Positions 18,063-28,022 are shown, numbered from the stretch's first letter. The stretch is 64,000 bases of DNA from Porticoccus sp002341315 (GCF_047634355.1 NZ_JBLIAL010000009.1); one strand, 5' to 3'. The notes: generated by a model not told the origin, from the sequence alone. Numbers and translations: made by a program.

Positions 18063-19754
18063 TGTTTTCGGATTTTCTGAACCGGACTGTAGCGAATCAG
18101 CGGCACAGGCCGGTCTAGGGCACTCCTCCGGAGCGGTTGGATGGATTTCTTCCTCTTCCCGGCGCTCTGCTTCCCGTTCAGATTCTCTCAATAGCCATTG
18201 CTCCATACGGGCACGGATCAGTTCTTCCTTCTCTTCCCGGCGTCTAATGTCTGTCGCAAGGTCTTTATGAAGGGAAAAAGCCATCAGCACCATCAGTAAC
18301 ATAAAAGGGAACGCGGCGATAATGGACAGGGTGCGAAGACCGTACAGGCCGCCGCTGAGCAACAGCACGGAAGCCATTAACAGTTGCAGGCACCCCCAGA
18401 GGATGCGAACAAAGCGTGTCGGGGTTAATACCCCTTTGGAGGTGAACATGCCCAGGACGAAAGTGGCTGAATCCGCGGATGTCACCACAAACATTGAGAC
18501 CAGTATGACCGCCAGAACAGCGGCGAGCCCGCCCCAGGGAAGCTGATCAAGAAGCATGTAAAGACCGGATGGAACTTCTTGCGCCACGGCATCGGCAATA
18601 CCGGCGCCTTCAAACAGCTCGAAATGGATGGCCGAGCCGCCAAAAGTGGAAAACCACAGCATACTCAAGCCCACGGGGACGATCATCACCCCCATGACGA
18701 ACTCGCGGATGGTTCTGCCCCTGGATATTCGGGCAATAAAACTGCCCACAAAGGGCGCCCAGCTCAAACCCCATGCCCAGTAAAACATGGTCCACTGTTC
18801 TACCCACTTTTCGTCGGAGTAGGGGGTAGTTACCATGCTCATTTCTATAAGGTTGCCGAGGTACTCCCCAACCGTCTGGGTGAGTTCGCCAAAAATAAAT
18901 GCCGTGGGTCCCATGACAAGGACAAAGATCAGTAGCCCGGCCGCCAGTAAGAGGTTGACATTGCTGAGATAACGTATCCCCTTGTCGAGGGGGGTCATGG
19001 CCGAAATGGTAAACAGCGTTGCCAGCCCCCCCAATATCATAAACTGCGATGTCACCGAGTATTCAGCGACGCCCAATCTGGCCAGCCCACTGTTTACCTG
19101 CAGGGCGCCAAGCCCCAGGGTGGTGGCGACACCAAACAGGGTGGATACCACCGCCAGAATGTCGATGATCTTTCCCCAGCTCCGATCCACCCGGTCTCCC
19201 AGCAGCGGACGGAAAGTTTCGCTGATCAAGCCGTGACTATTATGGCGAAAACGTACATAGGCGATGGCCAGTCCCACAAGGGTAAAATTTGCCCACTGGT
19301 GAAAACCCCAGTGAAAAAATGCGTAACGCATGCCCAGTTGTGCCGCTTTGACGCTGCGTGGTTCTGCGAGTCCCAGGGGCGGGTCATTCAAATGCATTAT
19401 CGGCTCCGCCACACCCCAGAACACCAACCCTACACCCATGCCACCCGAAAAAATCATCGCCAGCCAGCTAGTGAAGGAGAACTCCGGCGGCTCATTATCT
19501 TGCCCCAGGCGAAGGCTCCCAAATTTGGAAAACGCAAGGAAAAGAACAAACAGAACGAAGCCGGTCGTTGCCATCAAGTACATCCAGCCGACATTTTTGG
19601 CGGTAGCATCAAGGACTTTTTGGGCGGTTGCCTCAACGGCTTCGGGCTGTAAGGTGGCAGTGGTAACGAAGGCGGTGATAATCAATAAAGAGATGTAAAA
19701 CACCACTCCCACATCACCCAGGTAATTCCTTAGAAAACTCGTTAACCTATTCAT
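18027..19754 (-). CDS. BCCT-family betaine/choline/carnitine transporter
   Basis: 575 residues with about twelve hydrophobic segments. The family signature is clear: the Gly-rich SGGMGVGLVFWGVAEP in the third segment and FYWAWGLSWAPFVGSFIARISRGRTIREF further on, with the Trp box used for quaternary-ammonium binding. The C-terminal cytoplasmic tail is highly charged (RRREEKEELIRARMEQ ... EREAERREEEE), the kind of tail used for osmo-sensing. BCCT carriers take up compatible solutes with Na+ or H+. This suggests a salt-exposed host. It is convergent with the exporter operon. Confidence 0.93.
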   Translation of the reverse strand: MNRLTSFLRNYLGDVGVVFYISLLIITAFVTTATLQPEAVEATAQKVLDATAKNVGWMYLMATTGFVLFVLFLAFSKFGSLRLGQDNEPPEFSFTSWLAMIFSGGMGVGLVFWGVAEPIMHLNDPPLGLAEPRSVKAAQLGMRYAFFHWGFHQWANFTLVGLAIAYVRFRHNSHGLISETFRPLLGDRVDRSWGKIIDILAVVSTLFGVATTLGLGALQVNSGLARLGVAEYSVTSQFMILGGLATLFTISAMTPLDKGIRYLSNVNLLLAAGLLIFVLVMGPTAFIFGELTQTVGEYLGNLIEMSMVTTPYSDEKWVEQWTMFYWAWGLSWAPFVGSFIARISRGRTIREFVMGVMIVPVGLSMLWFSTFGGSAIHFELFEGAGIADAVAQEVPSGLYMLLDQLPWGGLAAVLAVILVSMFVVTSADSATFVLGMFTSKGVLTPTRFVRILWGCLQLLMASVLLLSGGLYGLRTLSIIAAFPFMLLMVLMAFSLHKDLATDIRRREEKEELIRARMEQWLLRESEREAERREEEEIHPTAPEECPRPACAADSLQSGSENPKTLTDTSPENSQR

Positions 19755-19852
19755 AAAGGGCTCACTTGATGTTGCTTACGTTATGATGCATGTCTTATTG
19801 TGCTCCTTGTCGGAGGTAAGAATCGGATTTCTGCCTATAATTTATCCTGCGT

Positions 19853-20401
19853 TCAAGGGCGAGACTTGCCAATACACTCACGCACTGGCCCACTAGAGCT
19901 GTCGGACCGAAGAGCGATATGGCCGAGCATGTGCCGACGCGCCAGCCACATAATCAACGGTGGCAAGAACAGCCATTGCAGCAGCGGGGCCAAGCCCACG
20001 TCCAACAGTGGAATGATCGGCATGGAGTCCGCGTATGCCCATCGTTCCAGTGGGCCAGTCGCCAGCCATTCCAGAACGATGGTCACGACGAAAGCCGTGA
20101 CAACCAGAATGACGGCTGGCTTCCGGTCGCCCTCCAGGAGCCATTGCCGATTTCCACAGGCGATCGATGCCAGCCAGAAACTGGCCATTAGAATCAGGAC
20201 ATCGCCGCCCGTAGCCCGTATACACAACCAAACAACCGAGCCGTGAGATGCATCCGCCATCCCGGTGAACCAAGGCACCTGAAGCATCTCCCAAACGAAA
20301 TGCGCCAGAAAACCGAACCCCGCCAGTGGCAGCTCTGGAAAGCGTGGGTTGTGTCTGTATTTCGTGCCGATAAATGCCCCTTGGCGTATTCGTTCGATCA
20401 T
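19853..20401 (-). CDS. Hypothetical inner-membrane protein
   Basis: 182 residues with about four to five hydrophobic segments, including LAGFGFLAHFVWEMLQVPWF, DVLILMASFWLASIA, PAVILVVTAFVVTIVLEWLA and GLAPLLQWLFLPPLIMWLA. No catalytic motif that I recognise; several Trp and His residues lie at segment ends. It is the last gene of the long minus-strand run, 62 bases behind the EamA-type transporter. Function unknown. Confidence 0.62.
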   Translation of the reverse strand: MIERIRQGAFIGTKYRHNPRFPELPLAGFGFLAHFVWEMLQVPWFTGMADASHGSVVWLCIRATGGDVLILMASFWLASIACGNRQWLLEGDRKPAVILVVTAFVVTIVLEWLATGPLERWAYADSMPIIPLLDVGLAPLLQWLFLPPLIMWLARRHMLGHIALRSDSSSGPVRECIGKSRP

Positions 20402-20463
20402 ACGCGGCTCCGGTTGTTGGTATCCCCCATCAGTCCATTCACAGGGCGTATTGGTTTCAGTGA

Positions 20464-21381
20464 TTAAGAAGGCGTTACCTCATTGCCAGGTTCGAGGACG
20501 GCGTTTCTTGCTTGCATAAGGGCTATGCCGCAAAGGACGACCAGAATCCCCAGCGCCTGGACAAGTTGCAGCCGTTCTTCAAAGAACAAATAGCCAATCA
20601 GCAGGCCAAACACCGGGGTCAGAAAGCTGAAGACGTTCAGTTGATTCAAAGGCGCACGAGCCAGTAGTCCGAACCATAAAAAGATCATCGCGGCTGTCGC
20701 CAGTGCCGAGAGAATAAGCAAGGAACCGGTGAACTGGACTGTCCAGTCAACGTCCCAGCGCTCACCGGCCAGTGCTGAAACGAGCAACAGTATTCCGCCG
20801 CCGATCAAAAGTTGGATCGCCATGGGCATGGCGATAGCGCCTCCAGCTTTCTTTTTCAACAGAATATTGCCTATTGCAGTTCCTAGAGCCGCCATCAGCA
20901 CCCAGGTAATTCCCCAGAGATAGCCGTCATTGTTGCCGCCGAATCCCGGCCATGACAACAAGGCCACACCCAGGAAACCGATGACAAGCCCGGCTATGCC
21001 CTTGGCCTTCAGGGTTTCTCCAAGCCAGCCGGCGGCGATCGCCGCGGCAATCAGGGGTTGAATACTTGCCAAGACCGTTGCCAGCCCCGGTGATAAGTGT
21101 CCGGCGCCCAGGAACATGCCGCCAAAGCCCATTGCCGTGTACGATAATCCGATCAATCCCAGGTATAGCAGGTTTCGGATATTGAAAAGATAAGGCCCGC
21201 GATGCTGCTGCACAATGCAGACAAAGACGAGCAGCCCACCGGCGAGAAAAGCACGCAAGGCGGCAAACAGCAGGGGCGGGGCGTCCGGCAGGCCAATCAC
21301 GATGAATGGGAAGCAAATGGCCCAGAGCAGCGCAACCACGACCATCCACGCGACGTCGGAGGCTACTGGATGCTCCCTCAT
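20464..21381 (-). CDS. EamA/DMT-family transporter
   Basis: 305 residues from the ATG at 21381, chosen because it overlaps the upstream stop as ATGA; an in-frame start at 21438 would run 61 bases into the preceding gene. About ten hydrophobic segments form two repeated five-segment EamA halves, with the typical Pro-rich NQLNVFSFLTPVFGLLIGYLFFEERL in the second half and SPGLATVLASIQPLIAA in the first. Family members export or import metabolites. The substrate is unknown. Confidence 0.85.
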   Translation of the reverse strand: MREHPVASDVAWMVVVALLWAICFPFIVIGLPDAPPLLFAALRAFLAGGLLVFVCIVQQHRGPYLFNIRNLLYLGLIGLSYTAMGFGGMFLGAGHLSPGLATVLASIQPLIAAAIAAGWLGETLKAKGIAGLVIGFLGVALLSWPGFGGNNDGYLWGITWVLMAALGTAIGNILLKKKAGGAIAMPMAIQLLIGGGILLLVSALAGERWDVDWTVQFTGSLLILSALATAAMIFLWFGLLARAPLNQLNVFSFLTPVFGLLIGYLFFEERLQLVQALGILVVLCGIALMQARNAVLEPGNEVTPS

Positions 21382-22079
21382 AATGACGGCCTGGGGAGGT
21401 ATCGTCGCCAATACAGGTGCTCGTAGAGAGAGCACCACATCAGACCGAGTGTGCCAGCAAAGAGCAACTCCTCTACCGGAACACCGGCCACCAGCCAGCC
21501 GCTGAGTGATGCCAATTGCCAGACGTGGTCAACATAGGCCGGATAAAACGCCACAAGGGAGGAAAAGTAGGCAAAGTAGACAGCGGTGAAAATGAAAGAC
21601 CCGACCAGCATCGGCCGCCACAAGTCGGGGCGGCAGAGGCCGTTGGCGATACCGCCGGAGAACATGGCCAGCGATGCCGTATAAATTGGGTTCCAGAGGG
21701 TCAGTGTTTCCAGGAAAAGGAATAATACGATTGGAGTCCAGAGCACCACCTTGTGCCAGCGATGCCGGGAGTGATGGCGCTCCTCACTGGCAACAGGTGT
21801 CATGGTCACGGGAACAAGTGCGGGATAAATTGAACTGCTGATTCCCCCCACGGCAAAGGCGAAAATCAGGCTTTCCAGGTCGAAACCGGTACGCTCGGCC
21901 AGATCGAACAGGGTGGGTGGGAGCCAGTAATCGGGGACGAACAGAGGTTCGCTCAAGCCCAGGGGCGCCGTGATCAGGCTCATGCGCAGCATTTTGCCTC
22001 GCAACCGCGACCGAATCGCGAAAATCGCTCCCCAGATTCCCAGCAGTATCAGGCTCCAGATGAGGTACGCATACGGCAT
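21378..22079 (-). CDS. Membrane protein with lycopene-cyclase-like domain
   Basis: 233 residues with six to seven hydrophobic segments. The C-terminal stretch GVPVEELLFAGTLGLMWCSLYEHLYWRR resembles the conserved PLEEFLFF-type motif of heterodimeric lycopene beta-cyclases (CrtYc/CrtYd), with the two acidic residues kept. No other carotenoid gene is seen in the window, so the real substrate may be another lipid. It starts six bases after the PRPP synthase gene and couples to the EamA gene by ATGA. Confidence 0.58.
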   Translation of the reverse strand: MPYAYLIWSLILLGIWGAIFAIRSRLRGKMLRMSLITAPLGLSEPLFVPDYWLPPTLFDLAERTGFDLESLIFAFAVGGISSSIYPALVPVTMTPVASEERHHSRHRWHKVVLWTPIVLFLFLETLTLWNPIYTASLAMFSGGIANGLCRPDLWRPMLVGSFIFTAVYFAYFSSLVAFYPAYVDHVWQLASLSGWLVAGVPVEELLFAGTLGLMWCSLYEHLYWRRYLPRPSL

Positions 22080-22085
22080 GGCGCT

Positions 22086-22976
22086 TCAACCCAACTCGCG
22101 GATGCTGTCGGCCAGAAGGTCGCCGATATCGATGGCGTTGGTGGAGTGGGGAATGGCGTTGCTGGTCACTACCCGCCGCGCCACCGCAGTGAGTTTTTCG
22201 TCCGCCCCCTCGGCGAAAACCCCATGGACCGCCAGGCACACGGCGTCGGGCAGCCCCAGGTGTTTCAGGTGCGCCAGGGTTTCCAGCATGGTATGACCAC
22301 TGGAAATGATGTCATCCACCAGTACCGGGGTGTGGTTCCGCCAGCGCTCAATTTGGGGCACGCTGACCTCGACGTCACGGTCGCCGCGCCGGGTTTTGCT
22401 CAATACCGTGAAAGGGGCACCGGCCTGCCTTGCTACAGCCGACACCCATTGCTCACTTTCGCTGTCGGGGCCGATCAACACGGGCTTGTCGATATTGGCG
22501 GCGATCCATTCGGCGATCAGCGGCGCGGCGTGGCCTACCCGGGCGGGAATATCGTAAATCTCCGACAAGTCGTGATAGCGGTGCAGGTGAGGATCGACGG
22601 TGACTAGCGCGGAAAAGTAGTGGGACAGCAGTTTCGCGAAATACCGCGACGTCACGCCCTCGCCGCTGTGAAAGCGCTTGTCTTGGCGCATATAGGGCAG
22701 GTAGGGCGCCACCAGTAATATCTCTCTGGCGCCGAGATCACGGAGGGTCTCGGCCAGCAGGAGCAGGGGAAGGATGCGGCGATCCGGCTGATAGAGGTCT
22801 GCCAGCACCACCACATTGCGATGTTTGACGTCATCCAGTATCCGCAGATAGCTTTCGCCGTCGGGGAAGTGGCGCATGTCGAGCCGCCCCTCCTCAAGGC
22901 CGAGTGATTCGCCGAGCCTCTGGGCGAGCGTCTTGTCCTCGTGGAGGCTAAATAGCCTATGCCAGGTGGTTGTCAT
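22086..22976 (-). CDS. prs: Ribose-phosphate pyrophosphokinase (PRPP synthase), short type
   Basis: 296 residues. The N-terminal half contains HFPDGESYLRI and the catalytic flexible-loop region VAPYLPYMRQDKRFHSGEGVTSRY. The metal-binding stretch VDPHLHRYHD and the PRPP-binding loop VLVDDIISSGHTM follow. The length and sequence resemble the short archaeal/class III-like enzymes rather than the housekeeping bacterial Prs. It makes PRPP from ribose 5-phosphate and ATP, or could run in reverse. Coupled to the phosphoketolase gene by a four-base overlap. Confidence 0.88.
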   Translation of the reverse strand: MTTTWHRLFSLHEDKTLAQRLGESLGLEEGRLDMRHFPDGESYLRILDDVKHRNVVVLADLYQPDRRILPLLLLAETLRDLGAREILLVAPYLPYMRQDKRFHSGEGVTSRYFAKLLSHYFSALVTVDPHLHRYHDLSEIYDIPARVGHAAPLIAEWIAANIDKPVLIGPDSESEQWVSAVARQAGAPFTVLSKTRRGDRDVEVSVPQIERWRNHTPVLVDDIISSGHTMLETLAHLKHLGLPDAVCLAVHGVFAEGADEKLTAVARRVVTSNAIPHSTNAIDIGDLLADSIRELG

Positions 22977-25387
22977 GAATCCTCCTCGACTCGAAGCAGG
23001 GGACGTGGATCGATGCGACCGGCAAGGGCATTCTGCTCTGTAGAGGTCAGCCAGTCGGCGGTATTATCTCCCGTCAGTTCAGCGACGGTCGCGAGGGCGT
23101 GCAGCCAGCTGCAGCCGTTGGCGAACAGCATGCCTTCCACGTCCAGAGTGCCGCCCCGGTTACGGTAACCCAACACCCGCGTGGCGCGGCCCGTCGGCAA
23201 CAGGCCCCTGATCGCTTCCGGGCGAGTATGGGCGAGAACCACCCGCGTGGCTTCCGGCGGCAGGAGGTTGTCCAGGGCCGCCTGGCAGCCGGCTTCCAAG
23301 GTATCCCGGGGGGATTCCCGAAACCGGCCGGGTTCCAGCAGGCAGACAACCGCGGCATTCAGGCCGCGATCCTCCAGGCGTCGCCAGGCTAGCAGGCACT
23401 GCTGTAACTGGTAGGCGCCGATTGCCACCAATTGGATATCGGCTCCGTCATTGCCCCGCAGGTAGACCGCCCCCTCGTCCACCAATTGCTGGGCCTGCTC
23501 CTCGGACAGCATCACCGGGAGCTTTCCCTTGGGTACCACCAGGGCATGGATCTCCCCCTGGCGACGGTAACAGTCTGCCAGGGCGGCGAGGGCGCTGTTG
23601 GCGTCCGCCGGGAAGCGCACCACACTGGTGTCCGCCATCTCCCCCAGCAGGGTTTCGGCCAGGGTGGGATCCTGGTGGGACTGTTCGTTCTTGCCGTTCT
23701 CCCAGGTGTGGGAGGTGAGGAGGAAGGGCACCGACAGCCAGCGGGACGGCCTGCCGGCCTCCTTTTGGTGGCGGGAAAAGATGATCTCCTGGCGCAGGAT
23801 GCCGAGCATTTTCACGGCAAAGGCCTCATAGCTGACCACCAGGTTGATGCCGCCCTTGTTGCCCAGTGCCGCGCAGGCCACGGCCTCCTCGTTCAGGGCC
23901 GTGATCACCGCGCCGTCCACGGCCTCATCGACGCCGGACTCCGGTTTGTACACGCGGTGGCGGAAGCGCTCCAGCGTCTTGCCGAAGCGGTTGCTGCGCA
24001 ACTCGTCGGGATTGCCGATGCGCACCCGCCATTCGGGATTGGCCTCGGTGAGGGCGACAAAGTACTCATCGAGTGCCGCCATGGGGGAATCGCGACTGTC
24101 GACCGGGCGCCATGCCGGTGTCACCGGGTTCTCCAGCGTCACCGAGCGGTGGGTAAGCGGGTGGTCTTTCTCCAGCGCCCGCTTCTGCGTCTCGTGGTTT
24201 TGCAGTTGGCGGCTCGCCTCCTGCAATGCATCCGCCGGAACGAATAGGCGCGCCGCACCGCTGTTGAACTCCGCCGCGGCCGATTCGTCCTCGGCGGGAT
24301 TGCCCCTGAGGGGAAGATTGTGGGCGCGGTTGGTGCCGGCGCCGGGAAAGCCATAGCCCTTCGGAGCCTCGGCGATGACGTAGTGCAGTGGCACCGGATA
24401 CGTGGTGGCGCCACTTTGAATGGCATCTGCGCATCCCTGCAAGCGTTCTTCGGCTTCGATAATGGCCCAGGCGAAAGCCGCCGGGTCGGTGCCATCGATC
24501 AGCAGGGGGTCGAAACCATTGTGGCGCAGATGGCGAGCGAACCATTCGACGCCGCCCTGCTGGAACAGGGTGGAGCGCTGCTCGATGCGCCGGCCGTTGG
24601 CGATCATCACCGGTGTCACCAGGCCGCAGTCTTCTGCCCGCCACCAGCGTGGCGCCCAGTCGCTGCCGCGCTGTTCCTCGAAGGCACCGTCGCTGAGAAA
24701 GGCCACCAACCGTTCGCCGGGCAGGGGCATGTGCACGTATTCCAGCTCGGCAAAGCCGAGATAGCCTCCCTCGTGGAGACCGCCGGCGGTGTGGACATTG
24801 ACGTGGCTGCCCAGGGGGGAGGCGGGTAAACCATCCGGCCCCAACCCATAGGCGTAGAAGTCCCGGGTCAGACGGGAAAGCCCTTCGTCCGACCAGTCGT
24901 AGCGGGCGGCGTGGACTGATTCCATGTTGCCCACCAAGAGATTACAGGCGTCCACCGCCGCCACGCAGTGACCCTGACCCATCAGCCAGCTGCGGGTGAC
25001 GCCGGACAGAGTATCGGCGGTGAGATAGCCGATGTAGGCGGGCACCATATTCAGGGAGCCGCCAGTGTGGCCCTGGGGATCGTCTTTGAAATCTCCGGCG
25101 TGCAGGGGACGGCCGTCGAGATAGACATTGTTGGCGTAGGTCATATGAACCACCAGCCACATGCCGGCATTGGCCAATCGGTCCGCGGCTACCAGCGCTT
25201 GGAACACCGCGGTCTTGTCCGCGATCTTGCCGGTCTCCTCCAGATCACAGGCAAGCCGGAAAATACGCACCTGGGTGTCATCCCGGTGCTGGATAACGCC
25301 ATAGCCCCGCGCCCAGTGGGCAAATTCTCCGTCGTGTTCGCGGTATTGTCTGGCGAGAGCCGCCAGTCGATGCTCTTCGTGGCTCAT
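22973..25387 (-). CDS. xfp: Xylulose-5-P/fructose-6-P phosphoketolase
   Basis: 804 residues, the usual length. The thiamine diphosphate-dependent fold shows AKGYGFPGAGTN, DPQGHTGGSLNMVPAYIGYL near the N-terminus, the LPGERLVAFLSDGAFEEQRGSDW segment (ThDP/Mg site), and SRHQKEAGRPSRW, which holds conserved active-site residues. It splits xylulose 5-phosphate or fructose 6-phosphate with phosphate to acetyl phosphate and glyceraldehyde 3-phosphate or erythrose 4-phosphate. The acetate kinase gene directly upstream (four-base overlap) turns acetyl phosphate into ATP. A GAPDH gene in the window could use the triose product. Confidence 0.95.
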   Translation of the reverse strand: MSHEEHRLAALARQYREHDGEFAHWARGYGVIQHRDDTQVRIFRLACDLEETGKIADKTAVFQALVAADRLANAGMWLVVHMTYANNVYLDGRPLHAGDFKDDPQGHTGGSLNMVPAYIGYLTADTLSGVTRSWLMGQGHCVAAVDACNLLVGNMESVHAARYDWSDEGLSRLTRDFYAYGLGPDGLPASPLGSHVNVHTAGGLHEGGYLGFAELEYVHMPLPGERLVAFLSDGAFEEQRGSDWAPRWWRAEDCGLVTPVMIANGRRIEQRSTLFQQGGVEWFARHLRHNGFDPLLIDGTDPAAFAWAIIEAEERLQGCADAIQSGATTYPVPLHYVIAEAPKGYGFPGAGTNRAHNLPLRGNPAEDESAAAEFNSGAARLFVPADALQEASRQLQNHETQKRALEKDHPLTHRSVTLENPVTPAWRPVDSRDSPMAALDEYFVALTEANPEWRVRIGNPDELRSNRFGKTLERFRHRVYKPESGVDEAVDGAVITALNEEAVACAALGNKGGINLVVSYEAFAVKMLGILRQEIIFSRHQKEAGRPSRWLSVPFLLTSHTWENGKNEQSHQDPTLAETLLGEMADTSVVRFPADANSALAALADCYRRQGEIHALVVPKGKLPVMLSEEQAQQLVDEGAVYLRGNDGADIQLVAIGAYQLQQCLLAWRRLEDRGLNAAVVCLLEPGRFRESPRDTLEAGCQAALDNLLPPEATRVVLAHTRPEAIRGLLPTGRATRVLGYRNRGGTLDVEGMLFANGCSWLHALATVAELTGDNTADWLTSTEQNALAGRIDPRPLLRVEEDS

Positions 25388-26490
25388 TCTGATCTCTCCA
25401 GTGCCATCCCCTGTTCGCAGAGTTCCCGTTCCTCGTCTCCCGCCAGGGCGTATAGTCCGACAGGACTATCTGGCGTGCTGACGCAACCGCCGTTATCGCT
25501 CAGGCCGGCATTTCTCCCGGCATCCATGCGCAGACCGAGCCATGCCAGCGGTTGCACGATGTGCTCGCGAATGACCGGCGCGTGCAGCCCGATGCCGCCA
25601 CCGAACACCAGGGCGTCGAGGCCGCCCAGCACGGCGGCGTAGGCGCCGACGTATTGTCGTATGCGGTAGCAGAATTGCTCGATAGCCATCGCGGCCTCCG
25701 GCTCCCGGCTCGCCAGCAGGGTGCGCATATCGCCCGATTTCCCGGAGACCGCCCGCAAGCCGGATTCCTGATTAAGCATCGTGGCCAGGTTCTCGCCGCT
25801 GTAATGTGGCAACAGGGCCAGCAATGCGCCGACATCGACATCGCCGGGGCGCGTGCTCATCAGCAGACCGGACAGCGGCGAGTAGCCCATCGAGGTGTCT
25901 AGGGGGTGGCCATTCAATAGCGCTGAGGCCGAACAACCACCGCCCAGCTGCAGCGTGATGACCCGGCCGGCGGCGCGAGTCGGGTCGTGCTCACGCAGCC
26001 CACGCCACAGTGCGGCGTGGGCGAGACCGTGAAAGCCGTAGCGCCGCAAGTTGTGGTTCTCACACAGGTCACGGGGCAGCGGAATACGCCAGGCGACTTC
26101 GGGCATCGTGCGGAAAAACCCGGTGTCCGGGACCAAGATTTGTTGGGCGTCTGGCCAACAGCCTATCGCAGCCTGCAGCCAGCGATTGGCCTTCGGATTG
26201 TGCAGCGGCGCCAGCGCAATCAGCTTGTTGAGTTCTTCGGCATCTTCCGCACGGTACTGATACGGGCCGGTCAACCAGTTACCGCCATGTACCCAGCGAT
26301 GCGCCACCAGCGCGGGCGAGGGCAAGTCGCGCAAAACAGACTGTGGATCGATCGCTGTTTCGGATTCATCGTAATGAAATCGCTTGATTAAGTTCACAGC
26401 GCCCGCCTCGGTTCGATAACTGGCCAAACGTACGCTTTGGCTGCCGGTGTTGATGCTGAGTGCAATGTTAGTGGAGCGATCGGAAGTCAT
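25384..26490 (-). CDS. ackA: Acetate kinase
   Basis: 368 residues, slightly shorter than the usual 400. Family motifs are present but diverged: NTGSQSVRLASY near the start, VAHRWVHGGN, DTGFFRTMPEVAWRIPLP, RRYGFHGLAHAALW, LQLGGGCSASALLNG and DTSMGYSPLSGLLMSTRPGDVD, with the catalytic Arg/His and phosphate-loop residues recognisable. It converts acetyl phosphate and ADP to acetate and ATP. It lies between AMP/thymidine phosphorylase and phosphoketolase, with four-base overlaps on both sides, so stoichiometric co-expression is likely. Confidence 0.93.
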   Translation of the reverse strand: MTSDRSTNIALSINTGSQSVRLASYRTEAGAVNLIKRFHYDESETAIDPQSVLRDLPSPALVAHRWVHGGNWLTGPYQYRAEDAEELNKLIALAPLHNPKANRWLQAAIGCWPDAQQILVPDTGFFRTMPEVAWRIPLPRDLCENHNLRRYGFHGLAHAALWRGLREHDPTRAAGRVITLQLGGGCSASALLNGHPLDTSMGYSPLSGLLMSTRPGDVDVGALLALLPHYSGENLATMLNQESGLRAVSGKSGDMRTLLASREPEAAMAIEQFCYRIRQYVGAYAAVLGGLDALVFGGGIGLHAPVIREHIVQPLAWLGLRMDAGRNAGLSDNGGCVSTPDSPVGLYALAGDEERELCEQGMALERSE

Positions 26491-28022
26491 TGCGACGGAC
26501 TGTCTCCCTCCGGTTCCCCGGCGATACGAATGACATTGGCATGGGTGTCCAGGTATTCCAGGGCATAGGCGAGCTCACCGGTGGTCTCGGTGTGCAGGGT
26601 GAACAGGGGCTGTCCCCGTTCTACCCTATCGCCGAGCCGCACATGCAAGTCGAGCCCGGATGCGGGTGCGGCGGGTGCGCCGGAGAGCTTCGCAATGCGC
26701 GCCAGCACGCGGTTGTCGATAGCGGTGACGATGCCCTCACGGGGCGCCGGTACCGGCTGCGTCTGGGTCGCCAACGGCGGTGTGCGCATGCCGCCCTGAG
26801 CTTCGCAGATAGCTTGAAATTTCCGCCAGGCTCTGCCACTGCTCAAGGATGTTTCCGCCAGAACGGTGCCGGCACCCTCAGCGGCAAGTCCCGACAGCTC
26901 GAAAATCGCACCGGCCAAGTGAATGGACCGCGCCCTGAGATCCGCAGGTGCGCCATTCTTATTTTGTAACACCGCCAGGACATCCCGGGCTTCCAGGGCG
27001 GGGCCGATGCCGCGCCCCACCGGCTGCAGGCCGTCGGTGATGACCGCCCGCACCGCCAGCCCGATCGCTTCGCCGGTGTCACACAACAGCGCCGCCAGGC
27101 GGCGGGCGTCGGTTTCGCTGCGCACTTTGGCCGTGGGCCCCACCGGCAGGTCGATCACCACATGGGTGGCGCCAGCGGCGGCTTTTTTGGAGAGCACCGA
27201 TGCCACCAGTTGCCCCTCGCTGTCGAGATCGATGGCCCGTTCGATACGGATCAGGATGTCATCGGCAGGGCTTAGGGACATCGCGCCGCCCCAGGCAATG
27301 CAGCCGCCTTCCTGTTCCACCACGCGCTGCATGTCGGCAATGGAAAGCGCGACGGGCGCCAGGGTTTCCATGGTGTCGGCGGTGCCCGCCGGCGAGGTGA
27401 TTGCCCGGGACGAGGTCTTGGGCATCACCAGTCCTTCCGCGGCGACCATGGCCACTACCAGCGGCGTGGTTCGGTTGCCGGGTAAACCGCCGACACAGTG
27501 CTTGTCGACGATCATTTCCCGGTGCCAATCGAGGTGTTCCCCGGCATTGATCATGGCCCGGGTCAGGCCGGCTATCTCCTTTTCATCCAGTCCATGGCTG
27601 GCGCAGGTGGTGAGGAAGGTGGCCAGTTCCACATCGGTATAAAGCCCTTTGCACACATCCGAGATAATGGCGTCAAACTGGGTATCACGAAGTGGATTGC
27701 CGTAGATTTTGGCCCGTACCGCACTCATGGAATCCACGGTCGGCGCGTGGGCGAAATCCGCGCGTTCTCCGTCTCGGGGATTCAGGGCGTGCCAGGCGGA
27801 TTCCGAGAGGCCGAATTCGTTCGAGGCCAGCCAGTCGCCGTGAATGACGTTAAGGGTGGCCAGGACACTGCGTTCGCTCAAGTTGACCTGGATCCTACTG
27901 TGGGCATTGAAGCCCTCTGAGCGGCAAACATGGCAATCGTCGCGCATATAGACCACCAGTTCCTGGTGTGTATCAACGCCCAGCCGACGCGGTTTGAGCA
28001 GGTGCTTTTGTCCGCTCATCAA
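26487..28022 (-). CDS. AMP phosphorylase / thymidine phosphorylase family
   Basis: 511 residues. The long form has an N-terminal extension of about 90 residues, like archaeal AMP phosphorylase rather than short DeoA. Core motifs: DKHCVGGLPGNRTTPLVVAM, then SSRAITSPAGTADTMETLAPV (the thymidine phosphorylase signature), AIGLAVRAVITDGLQP, and a C-terminal domain with PREGIVTAIDN and GDRVERGQPLF. It should release the base from a nucleoside or nucleoside monophosphate using phosphate, giving ribose 1-phosphate or ribose 1,5-bisphosphate. Substrate choice cannot be fixed here. Four-base overlaps join it to its neighbours. Confidence 0.88.
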   Translation of the reverse strand: MMSGQKHLLKPRRLGVDTHQELVVYMRDDCHVCRSEGFNAHSRIQVNLSERSVLATLNVIHGDWLASNEFGLSESAWHALNPRDGERADFAHAPTVDSMSAVRAKIYGNPLRDTQFDAIISDVCKGLYTDVELATFLTTCASHGLDEKEIAGLTRAMINAGEHLDWHREMIVDKHCVGGLPGNRTTPLVVAMVAAEGLVMPKTSSRAITSPAGTADTMETLAPVALSIADMQRVVEQEGGCIAWGGAMSLSPADDILIRIERAIDLDSEGQLVASVLSKKAAAGATHVVIDLPVGPTAKVRSETDARRLAALLCDTGEAIGLAVRAVITDGLQPVGRGIGPALEARDVLAVLQNKNGAPADLRARSIHLAGAIFELSGLAAEGAGTVLAETSLSSGRAWRKFQAICEAQGGMRTPPLATQTQPVPAPREGIVTAIDNRVLARIAKLSGAPAAPASGLDLHVRLGDRVERGQPLFTLHTETTGELAYALEYLDTHANVIRIAGEPEGDSPSQ

